DNA of 64,000 nucleotides, from positions 285,508 to 349,507 of the forward strand of contig CAYMCZ010000001.1 in the NCBI GenBank assembly GCA_964389285.1, written 5' to 3'. Under the pieces are notes generated by a model, which worked only from the letters and a program-made list of their open reading frames with translations, did not search any database and was not told the origin of the DNA. Within the stretch, counting starts at the first letter, position 1, and every line of letters begins with the position of its first letter. The stretch comes from Alectryocaccobium sp964389285. Lineage in GTDB: Bacteria; Bacillota; Clostridia; Lachnospirales; Lachnospiraceae. The translations under genes and the position numbers were made by a program. Of the stretch, positions 50,641 through 60,177 are shown in pieces.

Positions 50641-50669
50641 TTGACAAAAACTTTAGTTTGCGTTATCAT
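50641..50669 (+). promoter_or_regulatory. tRNA-Ser promoter
   Basis: TTGACA (50641-50646) and TATCAT (50664-50669), 17-base spacer, about 30 bases before the tRNA 5' end. Divergent from uvrB. Confidence 0.8.
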
Positions 50670-50698
50670 AAAGCCCGCATGATGTGCAGGATACTTTT

Positions 50699-50784
50699 GG
50701 AGAGGTATCGAAGTGGTCATAACGAGGCGGTCTTGAAAACCGTTTGTCCGAAAGGGCGCGTGGGTTCGAATCCCACCCTCTCCG
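50699..50784 (+). tRNA. tRNA-Ser (anticodon UGA)
   Basis: Acceptor arms GGAGAGG (50699-50705) and CCTCTCC (50777-50783) pair perfectly. Anticodon loop CTTGAAA shows TGA between stem arms GCGGT and ACCGT. A long variable arm (TTGTCCGAAAGGGCGC) marks a class II serine tRNA; T-arm GTGGGTTCGAATCCCAC is canonical. CCA is not encoded. Confidence 0.97.
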
Positions 50785-50815
50785 TATAAAAGTCTGGATT
50801 CGGATTTTCTGAACC

Positions 50816-52039
50816 TCAGGCTTTTTTATTTTCCATGAATCTTATCATGGCGTCGGCGGCCTTTTTCGCGTCTTCTACGGCGTGAACCACCGTTTTCGGC
50901 CCTGTCAGTACATCGCCCGCAGTGAAAACTCCCGGTCTGGTCGTCATATAATTATCATCCGCCTTCACAAGTCCGTTTTCTCCGGCGAAAAGACCTTCCG
51001 TTGTGCGAATTAGTTTCTTTCTCGGTTCCTGACTGATGGATATGACGGTCGAGTCCGCTTCGACCTGTATAAGCTCATCTTCAAAACCCGATATATTCCC
51101 GTTTTCATCAAATATACTCTTTTTAAAAACCGGTCCTTTTTCGGTAATTTTCTGAATCTGCATACCGAACTCAAACACGGCTCCGTCCAAAGCCGCATAC
51201 TGCAGCTCATGAGAGCTGGCCGTTGCGTGTTTTCCTCTGGCGTAAAGCGTAACATGTCTTGAGCCGTTTCTGAGCGCTGTTCTCGCTACATCCATAGCCG
51301 CGTTTCCCATGCCGATTACCGCCACATTGTCTCCAAGCCTGTGCCCTTTGGGATTTGCAAGATAATTCAGCCCGAAACGCACATGCCCCAGGCTTTCGCC
51401 TTCTATACCGAGACTCCTCGGTTTTTCCGCCCCGGTGCCGATAAAAACGCTGGCGTATCCGTCTCTGAAAAGCTCGTCTATCATCAGCACGGAGCCTATG
51501 GTGGTATTGGTTCGTATGGTTATCCCCATTTCTTCCATGCGGTCCTGATATCTGTCAAGTATGCTTTTTGGCAGACGGAATTCGGGAATACCGTACTGCA
51601 GCAATCCCCCGATCTTTCCTTTCCACTCAAATACCGTAACCGGATATCCCTGCAGAGCCAGCCTCATGGCAACCGTCATTCCGGCAGGGCCGCAGCCTAT
51701 GACCGCAGCCTTTTTTTCTTTTTTTTCGGGAACGGCAATCTCCATCCTGTCCAGATACATTTCGGATATATAGTTTTCGATGCTCGAAAAGTTCACCGAC
51801 GTGGACTTTCTGCCAAGTATGCACCCTCCCGCGCACTGGTCTTCATGATTGCAGACAATAGAACATATCGCGGAAAGCGGATTGTTTCTAAAAAGCATCT
51901 CTCCGGCTTCCATCAGCCGGTTTTCCTTAAAAAGCGCAATTACGTCCGGTATAGGCGTATTTACGGGACAGCCCTGTCTGCACAGCGGCGTTTTGCAGTT
52001 CAGGCAACGGTTTGCCTCCGAAACGATACAAAGTGCCAT
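50816..52039 (-). CDS. GltD-like NAD(P)-dependent oxidoreductase
   Basis: 407 residues. N-terminal Fe-S cysteines (CLNCKTPLCRQGCP, CSIVCNHEDQCAGGC), then FAD site AAVIGCGPAGMTVAM, and NAD(P) site VAVIGMGNAAMDVARTAL, ending TRPGVFTAGDVLTGPKTVVHAV. This is the layout of the glutamate synthase small subunit and of its relatives in NfnB, PreT and selenate-type reductases. No GltA large subunit is adjacent, so the partner and substrate are unclear. Confidence 0.88.
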   Translation of the reverse strand: MALCIVSEANRCLNCKTPLCRQGCPVNTPIPDVIALFKENRLMEAGEMLFRNNPLSAICSIVCNHEDQCAGGCILGRKSTSVNFSSIENYISEMYLDRMEIAVPEKKEKKAAVIGCGPAGMTVAMRLALQGYPVTVFEWKGKIGGLLQYGIPEFRLPKSILDRYQDRMEEMGITIRTNTTIGSVLMIDELFRDGYASVFIGTGAEKPRSLGIEGESLGHVRFGLNYLANPKGHRLGDNVAVIGMGNAAMDVARTALRNGSRHVTLYARGKHATASSHELQYAALDGAVFEFGMQIQKITEKGPVFKKSIFDENGNISGFEDELIQVEADSTVISISQEPRKKLIRTTEGLFAGENGLVKADDNYMTTRPGVFTAGDVLTGPKTVVHAVEDAKKAADAMIRFMENKKA

Positions 52040-52286
52040 GTCAAATACCTCTTTTCGGGATAATCAGCATTATCAATCCATTTCTTATGCAACTTATCTT
52101 AACATGAATTCAGGCGTTGTTCAATCCGGGGCAGAGAGAATATGCTTCTCAAAATTCACAAAATGCCTTAAAGAAAACTTGCTATTATACATATTTATGT
52201 TGTAAAATAACTCTATTATTTTTTATTTTATGAAAACCCACTGACACAATAAAAACTTTCATGAAAAAGATACGGAGGAAAATTCA

Positions 52287-53270
52287 ATGACCGAGATCAG
52301 ACGCCCCGAAAATATGGTACGAATCACTACACCGGAACTTGCCAAAGCTTATATCGATGAGCAGGTTGAACTTGTCAAAAAACAGGTTGGAGACAAAAAA
52401 GTGCTTCTCGCACTTTCAGGCGGCGTTGACTCGTCCGTTGTAGCCGCGCTTCTCATAAAGGCAATCGGCGACCAGCTTGTCAGCGTCCATGTCAATCACG
52501 GCCTTTTGAGAAAGGGCGAACCCGAACAGGTTATCGAAGTATTCAAAAATAAAATGAACGCAAATCTCATTTATGTGGATGCCTGCGACAGATTTTTGGA
52601 TAAACTCAAAGACGTAACCGACCCTGAGCAGAAAAGAATGATAATCGGCGGCGAATTTATCGAAGTATTTGCCGAGGAAGCCAGAAAACTCGAAGGCATA
52701 GAATTCCTCGCACAGGGGACGATCTGGCCGGACATTCTGGAAAGCGAAGCCGGTATCAAAGCGCATCATAATGCCGGAGGGCTTCCCGAAGACATGAATT
52801 TCGAGCTGGTTGAACCCGTCAGAATCCTCTTCAAAGACGAAGTCCGTATCGTCGGGAAAGAACTCGGTCTTCCCGACGACATGGTATTCCGTCAGCCCTT
52901 CCCCGGCCCCGGACTCGGCGTAAGATGCCCCGGAGCCATCACGAAAGACCGTCTTGAAGCAGTACGCGAATCCGACGCCATCCTCCGCGAAGAATTCGCA
53001 AAACACGGACTCGCCGGCAAGGTATGGCAGTATTTCACCGTTGTTCCGGATTTCAAATCCACCGGTGTAAAAGACGGAAAACGCACCTTTGACTGGCCTT
53101 GCATCATCCGCGCCATCAATACCACAGACGTTATGGAAGTCACCGTGGAACATCTCGCGCCGGAACTGATCGAACACCTTGCAAACCGCATTACCTCCGA
53201 AGTACCCGGGATAAACCGCGTTCTTTATGACTTTACTCCCAAGCCGCCGGCTACGGTTGAGTATGAATGA
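52287..53270 (+). CDS. guaA: GMP synthase, ATP-pyrophosphatase/dimerisation part only
   Basis: 327 residues. Begins with the linker to the PP-loop (LLALSGGVDSSVVAALL), then HVNHGLLRKGE, the XMP-contact FPGPGLGVRCPG and the dimerisation end RVLYDFTPKPPATVEYE. The class I glutamine amidotransferase domain (about 190 residues) that normally precedes it is absent and no frame upstream supplies it. Either the glutaminase is a separate subunit, as in archaea, or ammonia is used. ATACGGAGG ribosome site; ATGA overlap with ogt. Confidence 0.93.
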   Translation: MTEIRRPENMVRITTPELAKAYIDEQVELVKKQVGDKKVLLALSGGVDSSVVAALLIKAIGDQLVSVHVNHGLLRKGEPEQVIEVFKNKMNANLIYVDACDRFLDKLKDVTDPEQKRMIIGGEFIEVFAEEARKLEGIEFLAQGTIWPDILESEAGIKAHHNAGGLPEDMNFELVEPVRILFKDEVRIVGKELGLPDDMVFRQPFPGPGLGVRCPGAITKDRLEAVRESDAILREEFAKHGLAGKVWQYFTVVPDFKSTGVKDGKRTFDWPCIIRAINTTDVMEVTVEHLAPELIEHLANRITSEVPGINRVLYDFTPKPPATVEYE

Positions 53271-53776
53271 GACAAATGCTCTACACAAACACTTATGAAT
53301 CACCGCTGGGTCAAATTTTACTTGCCGGGGATAACGAATGCCTGACCGGTCTTTGGTTTATGGACGGCAGCCGGTATGTCGGACTCGGTCTGAAAAAAGA
53401 TGCCGTGCCGTGCGAAACGGATTATTTTAATCAGACAAAGCAATGGCTGGACATTTATTTTTCCGGCCGCAATCCGGACTTTACTCCTAAGCTTTGTTTG
53501 AAAGGATCGGCTTTTCGCAGCCGCGTCTGGGAGCTTCTTTGTGAAATACCTTTCGGCCATACCGTTACGTACGGCCGAATTGCCGAACGCATTGCAAAGG
53601 AGCGGGGACTTGAAAAAATGTCCGCGCAGGCCGTCGGCGGCGCGGTCGGCCATAATCCGATATCCATAATCGTGCCCTGCCACAGGGTAATCGGAGCAGA
53701 CGGAAGCCTTACCGGATACGGCGGCGGACTTGTGCGAAAAAAAGCACTTCTGGAACTGGAAGCCGCAAAGTATTAA
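53267..53776 (+). CDS. ogt: Methylated-DNA--protein-cysteine methyltransferase
   Basis: 169 residues. Suicide repair protein that moves alkyl groups from O6-alkylguanine to its own Cys. Active site PCHRVIGADGSLTGYGGG, with upstream FRSRVWELLCEIPFGHTVTYG and the N-terminal ribonuclease-like domain. Starts inside the guaA stop (ATGA), so it is coupled to GMP synthase. Confidence 0.95.
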   Translation: MRQMLYTNTYESPLGQILLAGDNECLTGLWFMDGSRYVGLGLKKDAVPCETDYFNQTKQWLDIYFSGRNPDFTPKLCLKGSAFRSRVWELLCEIPFGHTVTYGRIAERIAKERGLEKMSAQAVGGAVGHNPISIIVPCHRVIGADGSLTGYGGGLVRKKALLELEAAKY

Positions 53777-53780
53777 TAAA

Positions 53781-53830
53781 AAGGGTTGTCGCAATATTCA
53801 TGATAATGTATATGCGGCAGCCCTTATTTT
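53781..53830 (+). terminator. guaA-ogt terminator of the GGGYTGYCGCAAT type
   Basis: AAGGGTTGTCGCAATAT (53781-53797) pairs with ATATGCGGCAGCCCTT (53810-53825) with G-U pairs, followed by ATTTT. Shares its arm sequence with the other terminators and elements A and B. Confidence 0.8.
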
Positions 53831-53869
53831 GAGGTCTAAATCATCATTTTTTATCTCAATCAAACCCAC

Positions 53870-53898
53870 TTGATATATTCCACAAGCGGAACTATAAT
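53870..53898 (+). promoter_or_regulatory. Promoter of padR remnant and flavodoxin fusion, with PadR-like palindrome
   Basis: TTGATA (53870-53875) and TATAAT (53893-53898), 17-base spacer. CCACTTG overlapping the -35 is repeated in inverted form (CAAGTGG, near 53928-53934) after the start, as for an autoregulated PadR gene. Confidence 0.7.
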
Positions 53899-53941
53899 CG
53901 ACTTATAAGATATTATACAAGTGGAATAACGAGGAGTTCTT

Positions 53942-54114
53942 ATGTTAAAACACGGAATACTGGGTTTGCTGAATTACGGCGATATGCCCGGCAGATTGAA
54001 GTTCCCGAAAAAGCGCTCTTTTGGAAATTTACCATAAATTATGGCGTGATGTATGAAAAGATGCTTCGCGAATGGTGCGAGCACTGCATACGGGAATTGG
54101 AGGGATTAAAATGA
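53942..54114 (+). pseudogene. PadR family regulator remnant with large internal deletion
   Basis: After a good GAGGAG site, ATG 53942 gives MLKHGILGLLNYGDMPG, the typical PadR N-terminus, then falls out of frame and stops at 54037. A second frame, ending TGA at 54114, reads IEVPEKALFWKFTINYGVMY and EKMLREWCEHCIRELEGLK, the typical PadR C-terminus. The wing-helix and dimer region between (about 120 or more residues) are missing, so the gene is dead. Promoter, palindrome and the ATGA junction with the next gene are kept. Confidence 0.85.
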
Positions 54115-55757
54115 ACCTGCTGCTTATTAACGGAAGCCCCAAAGGAAAGAAGAGCAATTCACTGCGTCTGGCCGAGGCTTTTATCGAAGGATTTCGCGGC
54201 GAACTTGCCGCAAAGGATGAAAGTATAAATCTCGAGGAAGTACATGTGTCTTCCCTTCGTATAGAACCGTGCAGGGGATGTTTTGCCTGCTGGAAGAAAA
54301 CTCCTGGCAAATGCTGTATTCCCGACGATATGGAATCGGTAATAGAAAAAGAACTCCGGGCGGATATTATTATCTGGAGCTTTCCGCTTTATTATTTTAA
54401 CGTACCGGGGATTCTTAAAAATCTTATAGACCGCCGGCTTCCCATGGTTCTTCCGTTTATGAGCGATACGAATAACGGATACGGCAGCGGCGGGCATGAT
54501 CTCAGATACGACACAAAAAACACAAAACACATCCTGATCTCCACCTGCGGTTTTTATTCCGCAGAAGGAAATTATGACAGCGTTTGCAATATGTTCGATC
54601 ATTTTATGGGCAGAGGCGGCTACCAAACCCTTTTCTGCGGTCAGGGCGAACTCTTCGGTATAAAAGAATTGTCGGCCAGAACCGACGAATATCTTGATTC
54701 GGTAAGGCGGGCAGGCGGCGAATACGCATCGGGAAATATCAGCGAAGAAACAAAAAAAGAACTTAACAGACTCCTTTATCCTAAAGATACTTTCGAGAAA
54801 ATGGCTGACGCAAGCTGGGGCGTCAGTAAAGAAGACGGGGGAAAAGAGACTTCCGACCTTATTTTTACAAGACAGATGGCGGCTCTTTATAATAAAAACG
54901 CCTATGACGGCAAAGATCGTGTGCTTGAAATGCATTATACGGATCTTGAAAAGCGCTACCGGATCTTTTTGGGTAAAGACGGCAGCGAAGTCATAACGGA
55001 TGCTAACCTTAAAAGCACGACCGTAATAAACGCGTCATTTGAACTCTGGCAGTCTATCGCAAGAGGCGAGATCGACGGAGCAGAAGCTCTCGGAAAGCAG
55101 CTTTATACGGTGGACGGGGATTTTTCCCTGATGATTCACTGGGACAGATTTTTCGGAAACGCAGACAAAACGGTTTCAGACAACACAAAAGATAAACCCG
55201 CTGCTCTTAAAAATCCGTCCATGATGACCATGCTGTTCCCATGGATCGCCTTCTGGATAGCCGTTTCGATAGATGCAAAGGCAGGCGCCGTTATCACGCT
55301 TGCCGTGACGGCTTTTGTGCCGCTGATATTTCGAAAACATATATTTACGTTCTGGGACCGTCTTTCCATTGTAGCTGTAGTCATTCTTTGCGCCGCAGCT
55401 TTTTTCCTCGGAGACGGAAACATCCCCGCAAACGCGGGATATTTGGTATTCGGACTGATGTGGCTCGGCTCATGTATGACAAAAGAGCCTTTATGCGCCG
55501 CCTATGTTAAATACAATTACGGCGGTGAAAAGGCTCTTGATAATCTTATATTTATGAAGACGAATTATATCCTTGCGGCCTGCTGGGGCATACTCTATGT
55601 GCTGACGTCGATCTGGACGTTTTTTGCACGGCGGGCAGGCTTCGGAAATTATCTGCTCATCATAAACAATCTGGTTCCCGTGATAATGGGCTTTTTTACC
55701 GTGTGGTTTGAAAAATGGTACCCGGCGCATACGGCTCGTGGAAAGAAAAAGCGTTAA
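54111..55757 (+). CDS. Flavodoxin-fold NAD(P)H oxidoreductase fused to SCP2-like and membrane domains
   Basis: 548 residues. (1) 1-190: flavodoxin-like reductase, LLLINGSPKGKKSNSLRL, then CRGCFACWKKTPGKC and FPLYYFNVPGILKNLIDR. (2) About 270-365: SCP2-like lipid-binding part (ITDANLKSTTVINAS, FELWQSIARGEIDGAEAL). (3) About 385-540: five or six membrane helices ending in a basic tail. The start at 54111 overlaps the padR remnant stop; GGAGGG precedes. A membrane-bound quinone or lipid-linked reductase is a reasonable guess. Its likely repressor is the deleted PadR upstream, so expression may now be constitutive. Confidence 0.85.
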   Translation: MNLLLINGSPKGKKSNSLRLAEAFIEGFRGELAAKDESINLEEVHVSSLRIEPCRGCFACWKKTPGKCCIPDDMESVIEKELRADIIIWSFPLYYFNVPGILKNLIDRRLPMVLPFMSDTNNGYGSGGHDLRYDTKNTKHILISTCGFYSAEGNYDSVCNMFDHFMGRGGYQTLFCGQGELFGIKELSARTDEYLDSVRRAGGEYASGNISEETKKELNRLLYPKDTFEKMADASWGVSKEDGGKETSDLIFTRQMAALYNKNAYDGKDRVLEMHYTDLEKRYRIFLGKDGSEVITDANLKSTTVINASFELWQSIARGEIDGAEALGKQLYTVDGDFSLMIHWDRFFGNADKTVSDNTKDKPAALKNPSMMTMLFPWIAFWIAVSIDAKAGAVITLAVTAFVPLIFRKHIFTFWDRLSIVAVVILCAAAFFLGDGNIPANAGYLVFGLMWLGSCMTKEPLCAAYVKYNYGGEKALDNLIFMKTNYILAACWGILYVLTSIWTFFARRAGFGNYLLIINNLVPVIMGFFTVWFEKWYPAHTARGKKKR

Positions 55758-57655
55758 GGCATAAAATCTTTTTCAAGAAGTATCATTTTGTCTGTGGCAT
55801 TTGTCTTTCTGCCTTTGCGGCCTCCCTTTTTCGCTCTTGCGATAGCACCGTCAAGTATATCCCTTACCTGCGTTATCGTCATGGGCTGTTCTTCCGACTG
55901 CCCGCTGCTGATAAGGCTGTACAGAGCCAGGATGCCGAGTTCATCCATCTGACAGTCATTTTCTTCGCAATATGTTCTGGCAAATGTAATAAGCTCGTCA
56001 TTTGTAAACACGGGTATGGTAATAATACTCGTAAATTTATCCGCAAAATCCGGATTGGCCTTAAGAAGCGCCCTCATGGCATTCTTTTCATCCTCAATTA
56101 TGAGAACCATACATTCTGTTTTGAATTCCATGGCTTTATTCAGCTTTTCCAGAATCTGTGCTGTCATTTCACTGGCATCTTCGATGATTAAGAATCCGCC
56201 TGACATTTTGGCAACCACCGCTGCCGGATCGAGCAGGTTCATTTTCTCGCCTTTAACTCTTGCGACTTTCGCCACCTCAAGCTGAAGGTCCTGACACATG
56301 GCTGCGATCAGATTGCGGCTGAGCCTGGACTTACCCGTGCCGGGAGCGCCCATGATCACGACATTTCCGCGTCTTGAGGTATGCTCTCCCGCATATTGAT
56401 ACACATTGCTCATGGCTTTTAAGATCTGTCCGTCCATGCCCGGTATTCTTGAAAAATACGTAAATATTTTTCTCTGGGCATCATTCATCTTTGCAGCCTG
56501 TGTACTGTTAAGAATACGAATACGGCGCTCCTCCGGAGTTTCTATTTTCATGATCTCCTCAAGAGGAAGCGGGGCGGTGTTCTGTCCGATCTTGCTGAGT
56601 GTAATGGTATGCGATTTTTTCTCCTGGGGAGAAGGTTCCGGATCAGGAATCTCTCTTTCGTCATAGATAATCTGCCCGGGCTGTGGCTGTGAATCCTCCT
56701 GCGGCCGGGTCTGTGCCTCGTCCGTCTTTATCACGTCAGACGCAGGCGCGTTTTCTTCTGTCCCGGGCGCCTCTTCCGCTTCGTCATAAACATTTTTGAT
56801 GCTCTGTTCAAGCTGCTGTTTGAGATCAGGTCTTCCTCCCATAAATCTGGAAGACGTAACGGGAAGTTCATCTATCTCTGTGCCGGTAAGCGGCATCTCC
56901 TGAGTTTTGTCAAGCTTTGTGTTTTCAGCGGCTTTTGCTCCCGCGGCGTCAAGACGCTCCAACATGCTTCCGCGCTGCGTCGGAACGTCCACACTGACGG
57001 ATTCGTCGGGGGATTTTGTAAATACCACTCTCGCGTCCGAATCTTTCTGCTCTTTGTCATAATATTTCTGCTGGCTCGGAGTCAGTGATTTATAACGTCT
57101 TTTCAGCTCCATGGCTTTAATGACATATTTGCCCTCTCCGAACCAGAGAATCATATCATCACAGGCTTCCACGCATTTGTCCGTCTCGTCCGCTTTGCTG
57201 TATAAAAGCGCGAGCTCATATGCCCAGCGTTCTGTGTATTCGCTGTCCTTGTAGTGTTCCAGGACCTCGATCTGCTGCTCAACAGGGGCATTTTTGGCTT
57301 TTAAGAGTTTATATTGAAGCAACAGCCTGCCGCTGTCTTTTCCGGCAGATTCACAGTATCTTTCAAAATATTTTTCCGCGCTCTCGATATCTTTTTGCTT
57401 GATACAACATTCGGTCAGTCTGTATAAAACGCTTTTGCCTATCGACGATCTGTCAAGAGCAATATTCAGAATGTTTCTGCATTTATCATAATCTTTGTTT
57501 ACTTCGTAAACGTCGGCGACCATGTTGAGCGTCTGAATGCTTTTAACTCTTCTCCAGTCGATGCTTTCAACTATCTCATAAGCCGAAGCGTAATCCCTGC
57601 TGCGAACGGCATCCTGAAGCTTTTTTAATCTTTCCTGATATTCCGCCTTATCCAT
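55754..57655 (-). CDS. TPR-containing AAA+ ATPase
   Basis: 633 residues. N-terminal TPR-like helical repeats (about 1-200: NMVADVYEVNKDYDKCRNIL, LYRLTECCIKQKDIESAEKY). A long acidic, proline-rich linker (about 205-370) follows. The C-terminal AAA+ module (about 400-600) has Walker A GAPGTGKSRL and Walker B GGFLIIEDASEM, sensor-like LIIEDEKNAMRALL, related to CbbX/SpoVK-type ATPases. It converges on the flavodoxin fusion with a 4-base overlap. Role unknown; the TPR part suggests a scaffold for protein remodelling. Confidence 0.82.
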   Translation of the reverse strand: MDKAEYQERLKKLQDAVRSRDYASAYEIVESIDWRRVKSIQTLNMVADVYEVNKDYDKCRNILNIALDRSSIGKSVLYRLTECCIKQKDIESAEKYFERYCESAGKDSGRLLLQYKLLKAKNAPVEQQIEVLEHYKDSEYTERWAYELALLYSKADETDKCVEACDDMILWFGEGKYVIKAMELKRRYKSLTPSQQKYYDKEQKDSDARVVFTKSPDESVSVDVPTQRGSMLERLDAAGAKAAENTKLDKTQEMPLTGTEIDELPVTSSRFMGGRPDLKQQLEQSIKNVYDEAEEAPGTEENAPASDVIKTDEAQTRPQEDSQPQPGQIIYDEREIPDPEPSPQEKKSHTITLSKIGQNTAPLPLEEIMKIETPEERRIRILNSTQAAKMNDAQRKIFTYFSRIPGMDGQILKAMSNVYQYAGEHTSRRGNVVIMGAPGTGKSRLSRNLIAAMCQDLQLEVAKVARVKGEKMNLLDPAAVVAKMSGGFLIIEDASEMTAQILEKLNKAMEFKTECMVLIIEDEKNAMRALLKANPDFADKFTSIITIPVFTNDELITFARTYCEENDCQMDELGILALYSLISSGQSEEQPMTITQVRDILDGAIARAKKGGRKGRKTNATDKMILLEKDFMP

Positions 57656-57697
57656 ACAACTCTCCTATCATGCCTTTTACTGCAAAATTTTAATTAA

Positions 57698-60157
57698 TTA
57701 TAACACATCTGTCATAGTTTCGTCAAATTTCGACAATTTCCAGATCTCTTCGGCATAATCCCTGATTGTCCTGTCAGAGCTGAACTTGCCGCTCCTCGCG
57801 GTATTTTTCATCGTGCATACCGCCCAGCCTTTGCGGTCGCGATACATCTCTTCGATCTTTTTGTGGGCGTCGCAGTAAGATCTGAAATCAGCCAGGATAA
57901 AATACATATCAGGCCGGTCATTATATATCAGAGAATTAAACAGCCCTCTGAAAAGTTCCGTATCGCCGTTCGAAAACGTCCCGTCTATCAGCGTATGCAG
58001 CACTCTCGTAAGCTCTTTGTCGTTTGCCGCGATCTCCCATGGACGGTAATTTCCTTTTTTTTCGTATTCCATAACCTGTTCCGCCGAAAGGCCGAAAATA
58101 ACCGCGTTTTTCTCGCCGACTTCTTCGACTATCTCGACATTCGCGCCGTCCATGGTCCCTAATGTTACCGCTCCGTTCATCATGAATTTCATGTTTCCGG
58201 TTCCTGACGCCTCTTTGCTGGCAGTGGAGATCTGCTCCGAAACATCTGCCGCCGCGAAAATAAGCTCGGCATTGCTTACCCTGTAATCCTCGATGAATAC
58301 GACCTTGATCTTTCCTTTTATGGTTTCATCGGAATTTACGACGTCAGCCACGCTGTTGATAAGCTTGATAATGCTTTTAGCATTATGATATCCCGCGCTT
58401 GCCTTTGCACCGAAAATATAGGTTCTGGGGTAAATGTCCAGTTCGGGATTATCTTTCAGCCTGAGATAATCATATATTACATGAAGTATATTCATGAACT
58501 GTCGTTTGTATTCGTGGAGCCTTTTAACCTGCACGTCAAAAATGGAGTTTACGTCCACCTCGATGCCGTTATGTTCGAGAATATATTCCGCAAGCCTTTT
58601 TTTGTTTTGAAGCTTGATATCCGCATATTCCTCAAGGGCTTCTTTATCGTTGGTATAGGCCGAAAGCTCTTTTATCTGCGAGAAGTCCGTGATCCAGCCG
58701 TCTCCGATCTTATAGGTGATCCACTGCGAGAGCAGGGGATTTCCGTGGAGCACGAATCTTCTTTGAGTGACCCCGTTTGTTTTGTTGTTGAATTTTTCCG
58801 GCATAAGCTTAAAGAAATCATTCAGCTCACGTTTTTTCAGGATATCGGTATGCAGCTTTGCCACACCGTTAACCGAAAAGCTTCCCGCGATAGCCATGTT
58901 TGCCATGCGGATCTGTCCGTTGTAGAGTATGGCCATTTTGGCGATCTTTTCCTCGTCTCCGGGATATACGTCGCGGATACGGGCGCAGAATCTTCTGTTG
59001 ATCTCCTCAATTATCTGATAAACCCTCGGCATAAGTCTTTCAAAAAGGTCTATGGGCCATTTCTCAAGCGCTTCCGCCATGATGGTGTGATTGGTGTAGG
59101 CACAGGTCTTTGTAGTTATCTCCCACGCCTCGTCCCACGTGAGGTTATATTCGTCCAGAAGAATCCTCATAAGCTCCGGTACGGCAACCGTCGGATGGGT
59201 GTCATTCATCTGGAAAACGACTTTTTCATTTAACTTTGTGATGTCGTCATAATCATGCATGTATTTTTTTATGGCCGTCTGTATGCTGGCTGAAACAAAG
59301 AAATACTGCTGTTTGAGACGAAGTTCTTTTCCCTGGGTATAGTTGTCGTTCGGATAGAGAATCTCGGTAATATTCTTCGCCAGATTTTCCTGCTCAACGG
59401 CTTTGAGATAATCGCCCTTGTTAAATGAAGCCAGGGAAAATTCGTTTATGGCTTCCGCGTCCCAAATGCGAAGCGTATTTACAACCCCGTTGCCGTATCC
59501 TACTATCGGCAGATCGTAGGGAACCGCAAGCACCGATTCATAATCCTCGTGAATAAAGCTGTTTACTTTTGTGTTCGGGTCATAATTGATGCGTACTCTT
59601 CCGCCGAACTTGATCGGCAGGGCGTATTCCGCCCTTTTAAGCTCGAAAGGATAAAAACCGTCTTTGAGCCAGTTGTCAGGCACTTCGTTCTGATATCCGT
59701 CGACTATCTCCTGTTTGAACATGCCGTAATGATATCTGATGCCGCAGCCGTAAGCCGGATAGCCGAGCGTAGCCAGAGAATCCAGAAAACATGCCGCAAG
59801 GCGTCCGAGACCTCCGTTGCCGAGAGCCGGATCTCTCTCCTCGTCTTCAACGGCATTTATATCTATCCCCAGTTCATCCAGTGCTTCTTTTACCGTATCA
59901 TAACTGCAAAGATTGAGAAGGTTGTTGCCCATATATCTTCCGGTGAGGAATTCCATGGACATATAATAAACTATCTTATGTTTCTGCTCGGTGATTTTGC
60001 GCTGGGTGTCCATCCAGTTTTCGATTATCTGCTCTTTCAGTACGCTGCAGACCGCCAGATATATCTGATGCGGAGTGGCATTTTCCAGTGTGCATCTGAA
60101 CTGGTTTCTGATTGTGCCTTTAAATTTTTTCTTGAATTCTTCTTTATCGTAATACAT
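57698..60157 (-). CDS. glgP: Glycogen/maltodextrin phosphorylase
   Basis: 819 residues, full length. Releases glucose 1-phosphate from alpha-1,4-glucans with pyridoxal phosphate. The PLP lysine is in EASGTGNMKFMMNGAVTLGT; other family blocks are ALGNGGLGRLAACFLDS, FQMNDTHPTVAVPELMR and RRFVLHGNPLLSQWI. No glg operon partners are in the window. 20 bases after ileS. Confidence 0.97.
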   Translation of the reverse strand: MYYDKEEFKKKFKGTIRNQFRCTLENATPHQIYLAVCSVLKEQIIENWMDTQRKITEQKHKIVYYMSMEFLTGRYMGNNLLNLCSYDTVKEALDELGIDINAVEDEERDPALGNGGLGRLAACFLDSLATLGYPAYGCGIRYHYGMFKQEIVDGYQNEVPDNWLKDGFYPFELKRAEYALPIKFGGRVRINYDPNTKVNSFIHEDYESVLAVPYDLPIVGYGNGVVNTLRIWDAEAINEFSLASFNKGDYLKAVEQENLAKNITEILYPNDNYTQGKELRLKQQYFFVSASIQTAIKKYMHDYDDITKLNEKVVFQMNDTHPTVAVPELMRILLDEYNLTWDEAWEITTKTCAYTNHTIMAEALEKWPIDLFERLMPRVYQIIEEINRRFCARIRDVYPGDEEKIAKMAILYNGQIRMANMAIAGSFSVNGVAKLHTDILKKRELNDFFKLMPEKFNNKTNGVTQRRFVLHGNPLLSQWITYKIGDGWITDFSQIKELSAYTNDKEALEEYADIKLQNKKRLAEYILEHNGIEVDVNSIFDVQVKRLHEYKRQFMNILHVIYDYLRLKDNPELDIYPRTYIFGAKASAGYHNAKSIIKLINSVADVVNSDETIKGKIKVVFIEDYRVSNAELIFAAADVSEQISTASKEASGTGNMKFMMNGAVTLGTMDGANVEIVEEVGEKNAVIFGLSAEQVMEYEKKGNYRPWEIAANDKELTRVLHTLIDGTFSNGDTELFRGLFNSLIYNDRPDMYFILADFRSYCDAHKKIEEMYRDRKGWAVCTMKNTARSGKFSSDRTIRDYAEEIWKLSKFDETMTDVL

Positions 60158-60177
60158 ACTTCCCTCTCAAATATCTC

